From Prorocentrum cordatum (taxonomy: Eukaryota > Sar > Dinophyceae > Prorocentrales > Prorocentraceae): a DNA stretch of 64,000 nt. Under the pieces are notes generated by a model. It did not search any database. It was not told the DNA's origin and saw nothing but the letters and a program-made list of their open reading frames with translations. Positions 11,032 through 21,592 of this stretch are shown here, piece by piece (the stretch's first letter is position 1; the number at the start of each line of letters is the position of its first letter). The DNA lies in contig CAUYUJ010003625.1 of the NCBI GenBank assembly GCA_963575745.1, positions 488,635 through 552,634 on the forward strand, written 5' to 3'. Both the position numbers and the translations under genes were made by a program.

Positions 11032-11609
11032 CAGACAGTAACAAGTTGGAGATCTCGAATCGCGTGCACTCTATGACCGTGGGATGGTGCCAGCTGGGAA
11101 AGTTCTGGAACGAGAGAGGGCTCTGGAAGCTCAAGCGTGACATCTTCCTAGGGAAAGTGATCGAGCCTGGGCTCTCGGGTCTGGAGGCCTTCGTCCTGAA
11201 GAAAACCGAGGAGAAGAAGCTGGACTCCCAAACCGTGAAGTACCTTCGTGCCTTGATGCAGGGTCGCGCCAAGAAGATCCACGTGGACTCGCACATGACT
11301 GCGATGAGTAACGTCGAGGTTCTCAAGCAGTGGAAGATCCTTCCAGTGAGAGCAGAGCTAGCGGTCAGACGAATTAAATGGCTTCAGAGCATGTGCCGAC
11401 ACAAACAAGCACATCGTCAAACCCTGGTCGCCATTTTCGGACACATCCCGAACGAATGCGAACCCATGGGCCCATCAGATTTCCAGGGACCTCGACCTCC
11501 TCAGGGACATCAGCGGCACGGAAAGCTTCTGGGAGATCTGGACGGACACGAACAAGTCTTGGAAGGCCCTCCTCACCCCGAACTCCGAGTCCGAACAAGC
11601 TCTTCTTAG
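10992..11609 (+). pseudogene. LINE reverse transcriptase C-terminal/thumb part
   Basis: Overlaps the end of the palm frame by about 40 bases in another phase. It reads SDVRHLGARYTMTDSNKLE, then MTVGWCQLGKFWNERGLW, GKVIEPGLSGLEAFV, YLRALMQGRAKKI and PVRAELAVRRIKWLQSM. This succession of Trp/Leu-rich blocks is the part that follows the F-A-D-D motif in dinoflagellate LINEs. Its last 60 codons lose similarity, which suggests a further frameshift near 11,430. Confidence 0.7.
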
Positions 11610-11838
11610 ACTAGATCCAGGCATTCTACGAGCAGCAGCACACGCCCCAGGGAGCCCCATATGGCCTCGCTTCTACGACACCCCCACGGACATGACAGAT
11701 GTGAACCCGAAGGTATTTAAGTGCGAACTTCTAGATCACGAAACTGGATGAGGTTGTGAACTTACATTCCCGAATTATCGACAGCTAACTACTCATCAAG
11801 CCTCTCGACATAGACTTCGATTTACTATCCCGAGCAGT

Positions 11839-12082
11839 GTGATCACGAACCAGTGCCCTAATTGCTACACGATCCTGAAAAGCCGAGCTTGCGCCCAAAA
11901 TCAACTTATCTTTGCCTACGCCCAGGGCCGATGTCGTATGGGACGGAACACTATGAAATGGCCCTTGACAAACGTGAAGGACCCCACGTGCGCCCTCTGT
12001 TCCGCAGCCTTTTCAGATCTGGCCTCACTTTACGAGCACAGCAGAATCGAGCACCTTCCGAGGCCAAGCCCACTTCTCGACC
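11839..12082 (+). pseudogene. LINE C-terminal zinc-finger region
   Basis: NQCPNCYTILKSRACA followed by a basic AYAQGRCRMGRN, then CALCSAAFSDLASLYEHSRI and EH: a C-x2-C pair and a C2H2-like finger (C-x2-C...H-x4-H). Such a region follows the RT of this LINE type and is thought to bind nucleic acid. The frame starts inside a coding stretch, not at a true initiator. Confidence 0.65.
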
Positions 12083-13046
12083 ATGCCGGCGCTACTGCAG
12101 ATCGGCAACGGCGACACTGAGATGCCCTTCGAGCGCAACCAGCGCCAGAGAAAGGACGGGGACGACGAGGAAAACAAGAAGAAGACGTACGAGGCGGCGA
12201 AACAACAGCTCCCCACTCACACCAAGAAGTTGATGACGCTCATCGTGAAACAACTAACTCCGCTGTGCCCAGCAGAACCGCGACATGAGCAGCGTCATCT
12301 TCGACACCTGGGTCTTCAAGAGCGACAGCCCGCTCATCCTTCGCATTCAGGAGCAGACAGCCGCCTACGGCAAGGCCACCAAGGAGAAGGGAAAAAATCA
12401 CGACCTCGGACCTCCAAAGATCTACGCGATGGGAGGCCTACTTGCAGCGGTGAAGGAGCTTCAACTAGAGGACCCGCTCAAGACACAGGTCACAAAACTG
12501 TTCACGGACTACGACAACTACGACAACGAGCAGAAGTCCGAGCTGGTGCTCTTCTGCAAGGTCGACCGAATGTACGAGAAGGAGAAGAAGAGGCTGATGC
12601 TCGCGGTCCGCGAGCCACTGTTTCGGGGATACCTGATGCAGGCGCTGAAGACGACAGGCAGCCAAGCGGAAGTACGGCAGAGCCCCAGCGACGCACATGA
12701 AGCGGGAGCTTCAGGAATGGGTGGAACAGCTATTGATGTAATCACCGAGGACACGAGAATGGGTGGGAGGACAGCTCATGGCGGGAGTACTGACAAAAAG
12801 GCTTCGAGCGGGGGTGAGGCTGCAGCAATGAGCGAGAGTATCCCAGCTACAGCACTGCGTGAGAGTGAGGCGACCCCAGTTGAGACCAGGAGCAGGCTTA
12901 GCCCGTCCCCCGTCTCGGATCTTCGAGTGTGCACGATGTTTCTGGCCACTAAAAATGTTTTCCCTGGTAGTCGTAGTTCTGACAGTTTAGTCTCGAGCAA
13001 GCACCTGTTGCAACAAGCTAGAGTTTGGCATCGATCGCAAACTTGA
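12083..13046 (+). pseudogene. LINE C-terminal domain of unknown function
   Basis: The frame from 12285 reads VIFDTWVFKSDSPLILRIQE, then GKATKEKGKNHDLGPPKIYA and a helical stretch ending near residue 140. The rest is Gly/Ser/Glu-rich. The preceding 12,180-12,285 piece (NRDMSS preceded by KLMTLIVKQLTPL) belongs to it in a neighbouring frame. I recognise this as a tail segment that accompanies dinoflagellate LINE polyproteins, but no function is known to me. It ends at a stop at 13044-13046. Confidence 0.55.
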
Positions 13047-13049
13047 TCG

Positions 13050-13930
13050 TCCCGTTTTCTGGTGTGATCCCCTCGATCTCTCCACACGTCAGAGGTCGTG
13101 GGTCTCAGGCTGGGGCTCTGTCGGGCCCGTCGGCTGCCAGACCACCACATAGGGTGGGGGTTTTTAGGCCCGCAATAAAGCTGGGACATCGCTCCGTTTT
13201 GAAGGAGAGTTGCGAGCTGCGTGTCGTGCACTAGCTTGTGATGCTTGAACCTCGGGGCGAATGATGTGAATGAGTGAACGAATGAAGCCATCAAAGAAAT
13301 TCCGGGATCGAGAACAGGTACACGGGAAGGGATCGAGAAATCCAGGGCCCGCATATGGGAAACATCGATACGTCTGAGGTTTAGGCTCGAACACTTGAGT
13401 CCTCGCGCCCCTGATGTTTTCACCGAGAAACCACCAGAGGCCTCCCATGGAATCCCCGAATCAATCTGAGATGTGTCGAAAGAACTTCCCAGGATGCTTC
13501 ACCGCGGCGAAAAACCTTGCGAGGAGCCCAAGATGTCCGCGAATATAACACAATGCTCAGATGAAGTCCAGGTAACACCAACACAACGATCAAAGAACTC
13601 TAACAATTTCGCACTTGGACCTTCACTCTGGATTGACGGCAGTAGCCAACAAGCGACGCATCTGAACAATCTCACTGCAGTAGCCAATAAGCGACGAATC
13701 TGAATCATTTTGTGCAACCCCGCTGGCTGCAACAGCAGATCAATAGAGGCATCAACGTGACCGCCATGAAGTTGTGTCTGGCGCACACATGATTTCAAGG
13801 GTGGGGCGTGCGGTCGGCTGGCTGCCTAACCTTTGCACACCTCTTATGCTGAACTCAATCCATCCACCCTAAGCACACACACAGACAAATACGCACACCA
13901 GGAGGCAGCTCAAACCCCGCCAGCGAAGAC
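13050..13930. other. No gene recognised
   Basis: Lower-GC spacer between the LINE and the ankyrin frame. Short frames on both strands lack domains. A direct repeat of about 30 bp (CAGTAGCCAACAAGCGACGC / CAGTAGCCAATAAGCGACGA followed by ATCTGAA) lies at 13,640-13,705. It may include the ankyrin gene's 3' flank. Confidence 0.4.
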
Positions 13931-13933
13931 CAA

Positions 13934-14503
13934 TCAAGGTGCAAGAGGAGAGCACTCGTGTTGAATCATGGTGCGTTGCAAGCGTTGCTGCGGCATGCTG
14001 CCGCTGAAATTTCTATGCGAAGTCTCACCTGCTGCAACCAGTAGCTTCAGGACATCCACGCACTTCAGTATCCATTCGGCAGCTTCAAAACGCCCAGGGT
14101 CGACAGGAGGCAGCACTGCGCATCGGACTGCTGTACAGCCTTTGTCGTCTGTCGGCGAAGCATCAGCTTTAGCTTCCAAGAGAACCTTCACCGCGCCTGG
14201 ATGCTTCACGAAACAGGCACAGCTTAGCGGAGTGGACCCCAGTGAGCTTCGCACATTGAGGTTTGCCCGGCCCCTGATGATCTCGGAGATCACCTGAATG
14301 CCGTTGGGCAACTCGGGTTTCATCGCGAAGATATGCAAGAGGGTCATGAACTCGTCGTCGCTTTCAGGTCGCATTGGTGCATTCACTGAAGCCCCTGCAC
14401 GAATCAGCTGGCGCATGAGCGGGACGTTCCCACGCATAGCGGCTTCCTGAGGGCGCAGAAGCCTACGCATGATTTCCCCTTTCGCCTCCCCTTCACATGA
14501 CAT
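13934..14503 (-). CDS. Ankyrin-repeat protein (intronless, 189 aa)
   Basis: Four ankyrin-type repeats are readable: EAAMRGNVPLMRQLIRAGAS (residues about 20-40), TLLHIFAM with VISEIIRGRANLN (54-85), GSTPLSCACFVKHPGAVKVL then EAKADASP (88-118), and CTAVRCAV with VDVLKLLVAAGE (122-160). Each shows the T-P-L or equivalent turn and the V-x-x-L-L-x-x-G/K-A helix end. Ankyrin repeats bind proteins; no partner can be inferred. The start was chosen at the ATG at 14503, which opens the frame (MSCEGEAKGEIMRRLL); the stop is at 13934. There is no neighbour with a related role, no spliced-leader relic and no intron, so it may be a retroposed copy or one exon of a longer gene. Codon use looks ordinary and the frame is uninterrupted. 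Confidence 0.65.
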   Translation of the reverse strand: MSCEGEAKGEIMRRLLRPQEAAMRGNVPLMRQLIRAGASVNAPMRPESDDEFMTLLHIFAMKPELPNGIQVISEIIRGRANLNVRSSLGSTPLSCACFVKHPGAVKVLLEAKADASPTDDKGCTAVRCAVLPPVDPGRFEAAEWILKCVDVLKLLVAAGETSHRNFSGSMPQQRLQRTMIQHECSPLAP

Positions 14504-15150
14504 TTCGGTGCCTTGGTTTTACCCGTCAAGTCGCTGCATTGCTATATCAAACATATGGTTCAACATCTTGTGACAATTCAACCCGTCGGTTTTGGCAACA
14601 ATCCTGCAAGTCATCGTGCGTCACCCGCTCCAGGTTGTTGCCAATACCGTCTCCGACAGCCATCCAGCCATTGCAGATCGAGGTGTCGAGCAAAGACAGC
14701 TGGGAGATAATCCATGTTTAACGATACCATTGCACCGTGGGGCCATTCTTGCAATCTAGAAAGCCTCTGCGATCACACGCATATGCTTGTCATCGGCATG
14801 AAATGCCTTACCGAAAAGCTGCACCTATGCGCTACTGGTTAGCTCGACACTTAAGAAGCGAACGATTTCATCACCCTCGCAACTGCTCGTGTACCATTGC
14901 GGCAACACTCACCAACATGTTTTCCGTCGGCGGCGAGGCAAAAGTATCCCGCACCAGCGGTCAAGCAATTCGGGGCAGCCCAAGAGCGAATGGCCCAGCA
15001 TGCAGATGGAAGGACTGACACAGACACAACGGCGGCAGAATCGAGGGAGGAGGACGGGGGCACCCAAAGGCGGAAGACTTCCATCCCGAGCGCGCTGGAG
15101 CGGCCAGCACCGGCAGCGGGGATTGCGGCAGCGGCCGGGCCGCGGCGTCG
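14504..15150. other. No gene recognised upstream of ankyrin frame
   Basis: Only short frames. This would hold the promoter and 5' region of the minus-strand ankyrin gene. No TATA-like or TTTT-box motif was convincingly identified, and there is no relic of the dinoflagellate spliced leader. Confidence 0.35.
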
Positions 15151-15154
15151 GTGA

Positions 15155-15430
15155 GCCTCTTTGAGGCTTCTTGTAGTGTCTTGGAGGCCTCCTGGGCCGT
15201 CTGGATGCCATCTTGTGCTTCTCCGATTCGAGGCCCTCTTGGACCCGAAAAACCTTCAAAACCTCTGGGAAATCAATGTTTTTGGCCTCCTGAGGCCCTC
15301 TCGAGGGCCCTCTTGAAGGCCTCTGGAGCCGTCTCGAGGCTCTCTTGGACCGTCTGGAGGCCATCTGAGGCGCTCTTGGGGCCGTCTTGGAGACGTTTTG
15401 GAGCCCTCTTGGGCCGTCTTGGGGCCCTCT
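15155..15430. repeat. CTCTTGGGGCC-type minisatellite, first array
   Basis: Degenerate units around GAGGCCCTCTTGG / GCCGTCTTGGAG repeat for about 275 bp. All three forward frames and the reverse frames stay open because the unit lacks stops, giving spurious Leu/Gly/Ser or Arg/Pro proteins. Confidence 0.85.
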
Positions 15431-15690
15431 TGGCCTTTCATTCTAAAAAATACCGGGGCAACGGGCAATGGGAGCCGCCCGGGAGCCGCTTTAATCGAAA
15501 AATACAAGGGAAGCGGCTCCCAGGAGGCCATTACATCCAGTCCTTGCCCCCCTCGCCCCTCCCATGGACCCCTCCCTAGAAGGCTTCGCCCCAACTCAAC
15601 GTACATCGCTCGTACCTCGCTCTTTCCGTCACCTGGGCCGGGCATGGAAACGGAAAGAGCGCTTCAGGAACTTGCCCGAGATGGCTCATG
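15431..15690. repeat. Unique tail following minisatellite array, copy 1
   Basis: Contains GGGAGCCGC, a short A/T island, then CCTCCCTAGAAGGCTTCGCC and TCGTACCTCGCTCTTTCCG. The same succession of blocks follows the second array at 16,471-16,690, so array plus tail looks like one repeated element. Confidence 0.7.
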
Positions 15691-15694
15691 GCAC

Positions 15695-15845
15695 CCTTCG
15701 CTCCTGGGAGCCTTGGTGTAAAGAGCTTGTTGCTTCACCGCTCTCTTTTGGGAGCCCTGGTGTTCAGAGACTTTTACGTTGCCGCTCGCTCTGGGGAGCC
15801 AGGGTGTTCAGAACTTGTTACGTCACCACTCGCTGTTGGAAGCCG
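15695..15845. repeat. Three tandem units of about 50 bp
   Basis: Units read GGGAGCC.TGGTGT, AGAGCTTGTTGCTTCACCGCTC or close variants, three times in a row, between the first tail and the second minisatellite array. Confidence 0.75.
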
Positions 15846-15849
15846 TGGT

Positions 15850-16470
15850 GGTTATTGGCATCTCTGGGGCTTCTTGGGAGTCTGTTGGGGGCCCTTTGGG
15901 TGCCCTTGTGGGCCGTCTTGGAGCCTTCTTGAGCCGTCCGTCCTGGAGCCCTTTTGAGCCGTCTTGGGGCGTCTTGAAGGTCTTTGGCTGTCTTGGGGCA
16001 CCTCTGGGAGCCCTCTTGGGAGCCTCTTTGGGCCCTCATGGGGCTCTCTTGGGGCCATTTTGGGGTCCTCGTGGGCCGTCCTGGGGCCTTCTGTGGCCGT
16101 TCGGAAGGGGCTCTTGGACAGTTTGCGGGCCTTTGGGGGAGCCTCGTGAGCCATCCGGGGGCGATCTTTGGAGCCTCTAGTGCCGTTCTAGGCCAGGAAA
16201 AACTAGAACCCCCAAAACTAGCAAAAAACAAGTAATAATCATGATGTTTGCCTCTTTGGGCCCTCTTGGGAAGCCTCCTGGAGACCTCATCGGGCGTCTC
16301 GGGGCCCTCTTGGGCCGTCTTGGAGGCCTTCGGCAGCTTGGAGCTTTCCTTGGGGCCTTTTGGGCCCCTCTTGGGAGCCTCTTTGGGCTTGGAGCTCTCT
16401 TGGGGCCGTATTGGTGCCCTATGGGGCCGTCTCGGGGCCTTCTTGGGCCATCTTGGGGCCCTTGAGCCGT
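15850..16470. repeat. CTCTTGGGGCC-type minisatellite, second array
   Basis: About 620 bp of degenerate units such as GGGCCCTCTTGGGAGCCTC and GGGGCCGTCTTGGAG, broken at 16,200-16,240 by a short A-rich insert (CTAGCAAAAAACAAGTAATA). The same unit appears in reverse-complement orientation at 27,410-27,640. Confidence 0.85.
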
Positions 16471-16690
16471 ATGTGGAAAAATCCTCGGAATCGGGCCATT
16501 GGTGCCGCCATGGGGCCGCTTCACTCGAACAAATACCAAGGAAGCTGGCAATTCGACGTTTCGCCCGCGCTTCTGGAATCCCTCCCTAGAGGGCTTCGCC
16601 CCACCAAAACGTCATCGTTCGTACCTCGCCCTTTCCGGTGTACCTAAGCCCGAACGTCGAGCTCGAAAACAAGCGTGGAGACAAAGCGAA
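16471..16690. repeat. Unique tail following minisatellite array, copy 2
   Basis: Matches the tail at 15,431-15,690: GCCGCTTCACTCGAACAAAT, CCTCCCTAGAGGGCTTCGCC, and TCGTACCTCGCCCTTTCCG, in the same order and spacing, with scattered differences. Confidence 0.7.
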
Positions 16691-16879
16691 CACGTAGGAG
16701 GAAGCGGAAGGCCTGCTCCCCGTGAACCTTCAAGACCGAGTTCTGACGGGTCTGACGTCTGAAAATGAGAGCGCCACAGGATATGGAGCGCTCGAAAGAG
16801 CAGCCAGAACTTGACGTAGAGGAGTCCGACGGTGAGTCGCTCCTGGGGTGCATAAAAAGGAGGAAGAAAGAGGAGGCCG

Positions 16880-17125
16880 ACGAAGAGGTCATTGAGGGAA
16901 CTGATTCACGTGTTTCAACGTTTTCTGCCGTTCTTGAGTTTCCGCGGGATTCTGGAGGAGAAAATATCCAGGAGGGGAAGCAAGCCGATGAGAAGGAACT
17001 CCTCTCGTGATTGGAGGTAAGAGATAAAGTGATTGAACGTGTTCGGTCATTCTTGACCTTCCGAGGCCCTCTGGAGGAGATGATCTCCAGGCGGGGAGGC
17101 AAGGAGAGGAGGTGGAGTTCCTCTC
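16880..17125. repeat. Two diverged direct repeats of about 110 bp
   Basis: Two copies share TTCTTGA.TTCCG.GG, CTGGAGGAGA, ATCTCCAGGCGGGGAGGCAA or close, and GGA.TTCCTCTCGT. The second copy runs straight into the CAT tract. An 81-codon open frame at 16,765-17,010 covers the first copy; it is charged and has no recognised domain. Confidence 0.55.
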
Positions 17126-17129
17126 GTCT

Positions 17130-17184
17130 TCCTCCTCATTATCATCCTCCTCTTCCTCACCATCATCATCACCATCCTCCTCCT

Positions 17185-17246
<62 letters not shown>

Positions 17247-18186
17247 TATCATGACCATCATCAACATCAGCATCACCATCATCAAAGTCAGCATCGTAAA
17301 TATAATAATGATCATCACCAGCAACAGCATGATTGTTATCATCGCCACCATCACCATCATCAACGCCATCATCACCACCATCACAATCAGCAGCAGTCAC
17401 ATCATCACCAGCATCAGCATCACAATCGTCATCATCAGATGTCCCATCATCACCAACGCCATCACCATCATCATGACCACCATCATCATCATCACCATCA
17501 TCAAAATACGCACAATCAACAACATCAGCATCGTCATGATCGAATCCATCATTCGTCATCATCGTCATCATCGTCATCATCAACATTCGCATCAGCATCT
17601 GCATCATTGCCATCAGAATCACCATCAGCATCTTCACCATCATCGTTACAGTTATCGTCATCACCATCACCATCACCATCACAATCATCACCAGTATCAG
17701 CATCGCAATCACCATCATGAAAAGCATAACCAACATCAACAAAAAACAATCATCACCAAAAAAACACCATCATGACCCAAAACAGCACCATCACCACCGC
17801 CATCACGATTATCATCATCATCTTCATCAGGACCAGCATCCAAAATCATCATCATCACGATCATCATCGGATGCGTCACCATCATCACCAACATCACCAT
17901 CAACAACAACATCAGCATCACCATCATCATCCGCAACGTCATTATGGTAATCACCATACACAATATCATCACCATATCACGCATCATCATCATCATCAAA
18001 ATCAGCATCGGCATCGTCTCAAACTAATAGCCATTATGAACAGCATAACCATCATCAACTACATGCTCGTCATCATGACCATCGTCATCGTCATCGTCAT
18101 CCGCATCGCCATCATCACCAGCATCATCATCATCGTAAGCATCCGTATCATCATAAAGACCATCACCAACATCAACAACATTGGCC

Positions 18187-18227
<41 letters not shown>

Positions 18228-19095
18228 TTCTTCACCGTCATCATCCGCGCCATCAGCGTCATCATTATCAGCACCATCGTCATTATCAGCATCGGCATCA
18301 TCAGATTCATCATTAGCACCAGCATCGTCAGCACCAGCAGCGTCATCAAACTCATCATCATTTCAAAACAACATCGTCATCATCGCCGTCATCGTCAACA
18401 ACGTCATCATCAGCGCCATTATCATCGTCATCATAACAAGCAACATCAACATCACCTTCACCATCATCGTCATTACCATTATCACAACCGTCCTCACCGC
18501 CGACATCAGCATCAGCACCGTCATCATCATCGTCATCGTCGTCATCATCACCCCCATCATCATTGGCATCATCATCAGCATCAGCATCATCATCGTCCTC
18601 ATCATCATCAACCACCATGATCGTCATCAAAAACATAATCGTCATTATTTTCATCACCGTCATCACCGTTATCATCGCCATCCTCATCATCATAATGATC
18701 ATCATCAGCAGCACCATCATCACCATCACCATCATCATCATCATCATCATCATCTTCAGCATCAGCATCTTTATCATCGTCATCACCGTCATCATCATCA
18801 TCAGCATCATCATCATGATCATCATTCTTCATCATCATCATTACCAGCATCAGCATCAGCACCAACATCAGCATCAGCACCAGCATCATCATCAAAATGA
18901 TCGTCATCATCATCAACTGCATCAGCATCAGCATCACTGTCATCGCCATCATCGACATCCTCATCATCATCATCATTATCAGTTTCGCCATCATCGACAA
19001 CACCATCACCTGCATCATGGCCATCATAATTAGCATCGTGATCATCGTCATCATGATCGCCAGCGTCATCAACAACATCATCATCACCACCATCT
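17130..19095. repeat. CAT/ATC trinucleotide tract of almost 2 kb
   Basis: Nearly continuous degenerate CAT (ATC, TCA) repeat with a pure run at about 17,190-17,245 and another at 18,188-18,230. Interruptions are mostly single-base changes (CAC, CAG, CGT). Frames on the plus strand read His/Ser/Ile and on the minus strand Asp/Met; these are repeat products, not genes. Confidence 0.95.
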
Positions 19096-19099
19096 TCTT

Positions 19100-19795
19100 C
19101 GTCACTGTCTTCGTCGGATCCGCCAGACGGGCGACGCGAGCCGAGCCAGAGGGGGATAGAACGATGAGGCAGGCAACAACAAGAAAGAGAGGCGGCAGGG
19201 CACTCTGCCGCTGGCACCCATCTCACACTGGGGGAACCCCAGGGTCGCGCACGATTCAACAGAATCACAAACGGACAACACGAAAGCACAACCAAAGGGA
19301 AAAGGAGACCCAGGGCCTGATCGACAAGCTGATTTTCGCCCGCGATGGCCTTCGCCGCAGGCACCCTCGACCTGGCCGTTTCCTCGGCGCCCGGCTGGGC
19401 GACCGCAGGCATGCCGGCCATCAACTCCGCCATCTCCCCGCGCAAAACTTCCCGCGACAGCGCTGCGACGCAGTCGTCAAAAGGCACTGGCGGCGGCCCG
19501 GAGGGGAAAGCCGCCAACCCCCCGACCCCCAAGAAAACCATCGTTGCGAGCGGGGCCCAGGTGGGGAACTCACCAACCCCTCCAAGCGCCCAGAATGAAA
19601 AACGCAGGCGGTTCTAAGGGAAGGGGGGGGGCACCAGCCCCCCCGCCCCCCTTGGGAACTCCCCTCGAGGGGGCCTTGGGCATGGGTCAAAACACATAAA
19701 CCCCCCCACGCCCCCAGAAAAAAAAAAAACCTATTGAGGGGGCGGCCCTAAAGGGAAACCCACCACCCCCCAACCCCCTAGAAAAAACCCAGCGC
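19100..19795. other. No gene recognised; G and C homopolymers near the end
   Basis: GC-rich spacer after the CAT tract. Runs of G, C and A (for example at about 19,620-19,650 and 19,720-19,730) separate short Pro/Gly frames. No domain seen on either strand. Confidence 0.4.
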
Positions 19796-20052
19796 GGCGT
19801 CAACAGCGCAGTGTCAACAGCGCAGCGTCAACAGCGCAGCGCCAACAGCGCAGCGGCAACGGCGCGGCGGCAACAGCGCAGCGTCAACAGCGCAGTGGCA
19901 ACAGCGCAGCGGCAACAATGCAGTGCCAACAGAGAAATTAGGCGTCAACAGCGTGGCGTCAACAGCGCAGCGCCAACAGCACAGTGTCAAAGGCGCAGCG
20001 TCAACGGCGAAGCGTCAGCAGCGCAGCGTCAACACCGCAGCGCCAATAACGG
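19796..20052. repeat. CAACAGCGCAGCGT minisatellite
   Basis: About 17 tandem units of 14-15 bp with consensus CAACAGCGCAGCGT/GC. Because 14- and 15-bp units alternate, the array changes phase and keeps several frames open, giving spurious Gln/Arg/Ser proteins. Confidence 0.9.
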
Positions 20053-20429
20053 GGGGGGCGCCGGGGGAAACCCAGCAACCTCCCCTAGACCCTCCCAAAG
20101 ACCCCACTCGAGGAGGGTTCTCGGCCCCCCTCGCCCTCCGAAAACTCCACTTGAGCGGGGGCAGGGGGGCTCGACAGCGCCTCGCGGTCGGACGGGGCGC
20201 CTGCCGGGAAGCGCGCGGGGCATTGATCGCCGCGCGGGCCCATCACTCCTTCAAGTCCGCCATCTCTGGGACGTTCACCCCCGCAGCTATCAGACGCAGC
20301 AGTTCGAGAACTCTGGCAGGAGAGACTCCTCAATCAGAGCTTGCCTCTGGAAGGGTCCTAGCGGATTCGCCGATTTCGGTGGCCGGCCCGGACGCCTGGG
20401 TGTTCGGGTGCCCAGGTGCGCGGGCGCCC

Positions 20430-20725
20430 AAGTGCCCGGGTGCCCTATAGCCCTATAGCCCTAATAGCCCTATACCCATATAGCCCGATTGCCCAATCGC
20501 CCCATAGCCCTATAGCCTTATAGCCTCATAGCCCGATAGCCCTGTAGCCATATAACCCCATAGCCCTATAGCCCGATAGCCATATAGACCTGTAGTTTCA
20601 TAGCCCTATAGCCCCATAGCCTTCCAGCCCTGTAGCCCCATAGCCTTCTAGCCCTGTAGCCCCATAGCCTTCTACCCCACTAGCCCCATAGCCTTCTAGC
20701 CCTATAGCCCCATAGCCCTAAACAA
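20430..20725. repeat. CCCTATAGC minisatellite
   Basis: About 33 units of about 9 bp, consensus CCCTATAGC or CCCCATAGC, with longer super-units such as CCTTCTAGCCCTGTAGC near the right end. It begins inside a G-rich stretch (GTGCCCAGGTGCGCG) and ends at ACAATTATG. Confidence 0.9.
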
Positions 20726-21312
20726 TTATGATTGGGGCTGCTCTCCGGCACGATGGGAAGAGCATGGCGAGGGGAACGCTCAATAGGCAGGTTTATCCTA
20801 AGCCTAGGAGGCGGTACGAGTGATGGCGAGAGGGAGCAGGAAACGGCGCCGCCGCGCTTCGTTGCCCCTCACCGCGTTCTCCCCCCGCTCGGACGTCGAG
20901 CCTTGAGCCGAGGTGCCCCCGCGCGCAGAACCGGGAGCAGGGGCAAACATTGAGTAAGCGCCTCGCGCTCTAATCAACCTGCCGCGCCACTACTGGGTCG
21001 GATTCTGCACAACGCCAAGCGCACCACTTGGGGGCGACAAAAAGGGCCGCCGCGCGATGCAACGCAGCGGAGGCAAATGCCTGTAGACAAGCGCTACCAC
21101 TGTCAACACTGCGCCCACAACTTTGGGCCCAACACGTCCCCACGCAAGCCGCGGCAACCTAGCACGTGCTGCGGCAGCCGAACTGCGCCCAGCGCGTTCC
21201 AGAGAGGCCTCACCAGAACGCGCTGGGAGCAAAAACCGGCGGGGCAAATGCCACCGGGGATTGTTGACCTGCTGACGTGGCCTCTGGACTAATTTCGGGG
21301 ACTTGGGCCTGA
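20726..21312. other. No gene recognised
   Basis: Short frames only. One at 21,077-21,292 contains a Cys/His pair but no family. A partial extra copy of the LTR-like repeat start (GACGTGGCCTCTGGACTA) lies at about 21,272-21,290, just outside the repeat proper. Confidence 0.35.
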
Positions 21313-21592
21313 CGAGGCCTCTAGACTACCACGTGGAAAGCGACTATGCTATACCGCGCGCGCCGCGCGTCGCAAAAACAGAAAATCCACACGGCAATCT
21401 AAGCGGTCACCGGCGACCGAAATGCGGGAACAATTTTCCGGTCAACTGGGCCACTTGGCCATGGAAATGCGGGAACCGTTTTCCGGTCACCTGGGCCCCT
21501 TAGCCTGGGGGGCGCATGCTCTAAACGCACATGCTGCCGATGCTCGCGCTACACTCCGTGATGCAAATGGCGGGAGGACCCCCTACACGCGC
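21313..21592 (-). repeat. LTR-like repeat, copy at the 3' end of a copia element
   Basis: About 280 bp. A second copy lies at 40,690-40,968 in the same orientation, with most positions matching by eye. In the minus-strand sense it begins TGTAGGGGG, and the polyprotein frame of the adjoining RNase H region stops at the TAG within that start. Inside are two tandem 46-48 bp units (AATGCGGGAAC, TTTTCCGGTCA, CTGGGCC), also duplicated in the other copy. Position and TG start make it a probable 3' LTR; the other end is not sharply defined. Confidence 0.6.

Larger units (their letters stand above)
8050..13046 (+). mobile_element. Decayed LINE (non-LTR retrotransposon)
   Basis: Plus-strand modules occur in LINE order: apurinic-type endonuclease (8.06-8.97 kb), linker (8.97-10.1 kb), reverse transcriptase (10.1-11.03 kb), thumb/C-terminal part (10.99-11.61 kb), zinc finger region (11.84-12.08 kb) and a C-terminal domain (12.1-13.05 kb). 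The reading frame changes at least five times and there are in-frame stops, so the copy is dead. Both ends are uncertain: no poly(A) tail or target-site duplication was recognised. The element type (EN-RT with a C-terminal zinc region) matches LINEs that are common in dinoflagellate genomes. Confidence 0.75.

Noticed and set aside
15151-16551. Leu/Gly/Ser and Arg/Pro open frames
   Set aside because: Products of the CTCTTGGGGCC minisatellite on both strands.
17011-19105. Long His/Ser/Ile and Asp/Met open frames
   Set aside because: They follow the CAT trinucleotide repeat in every phase and have no other content.
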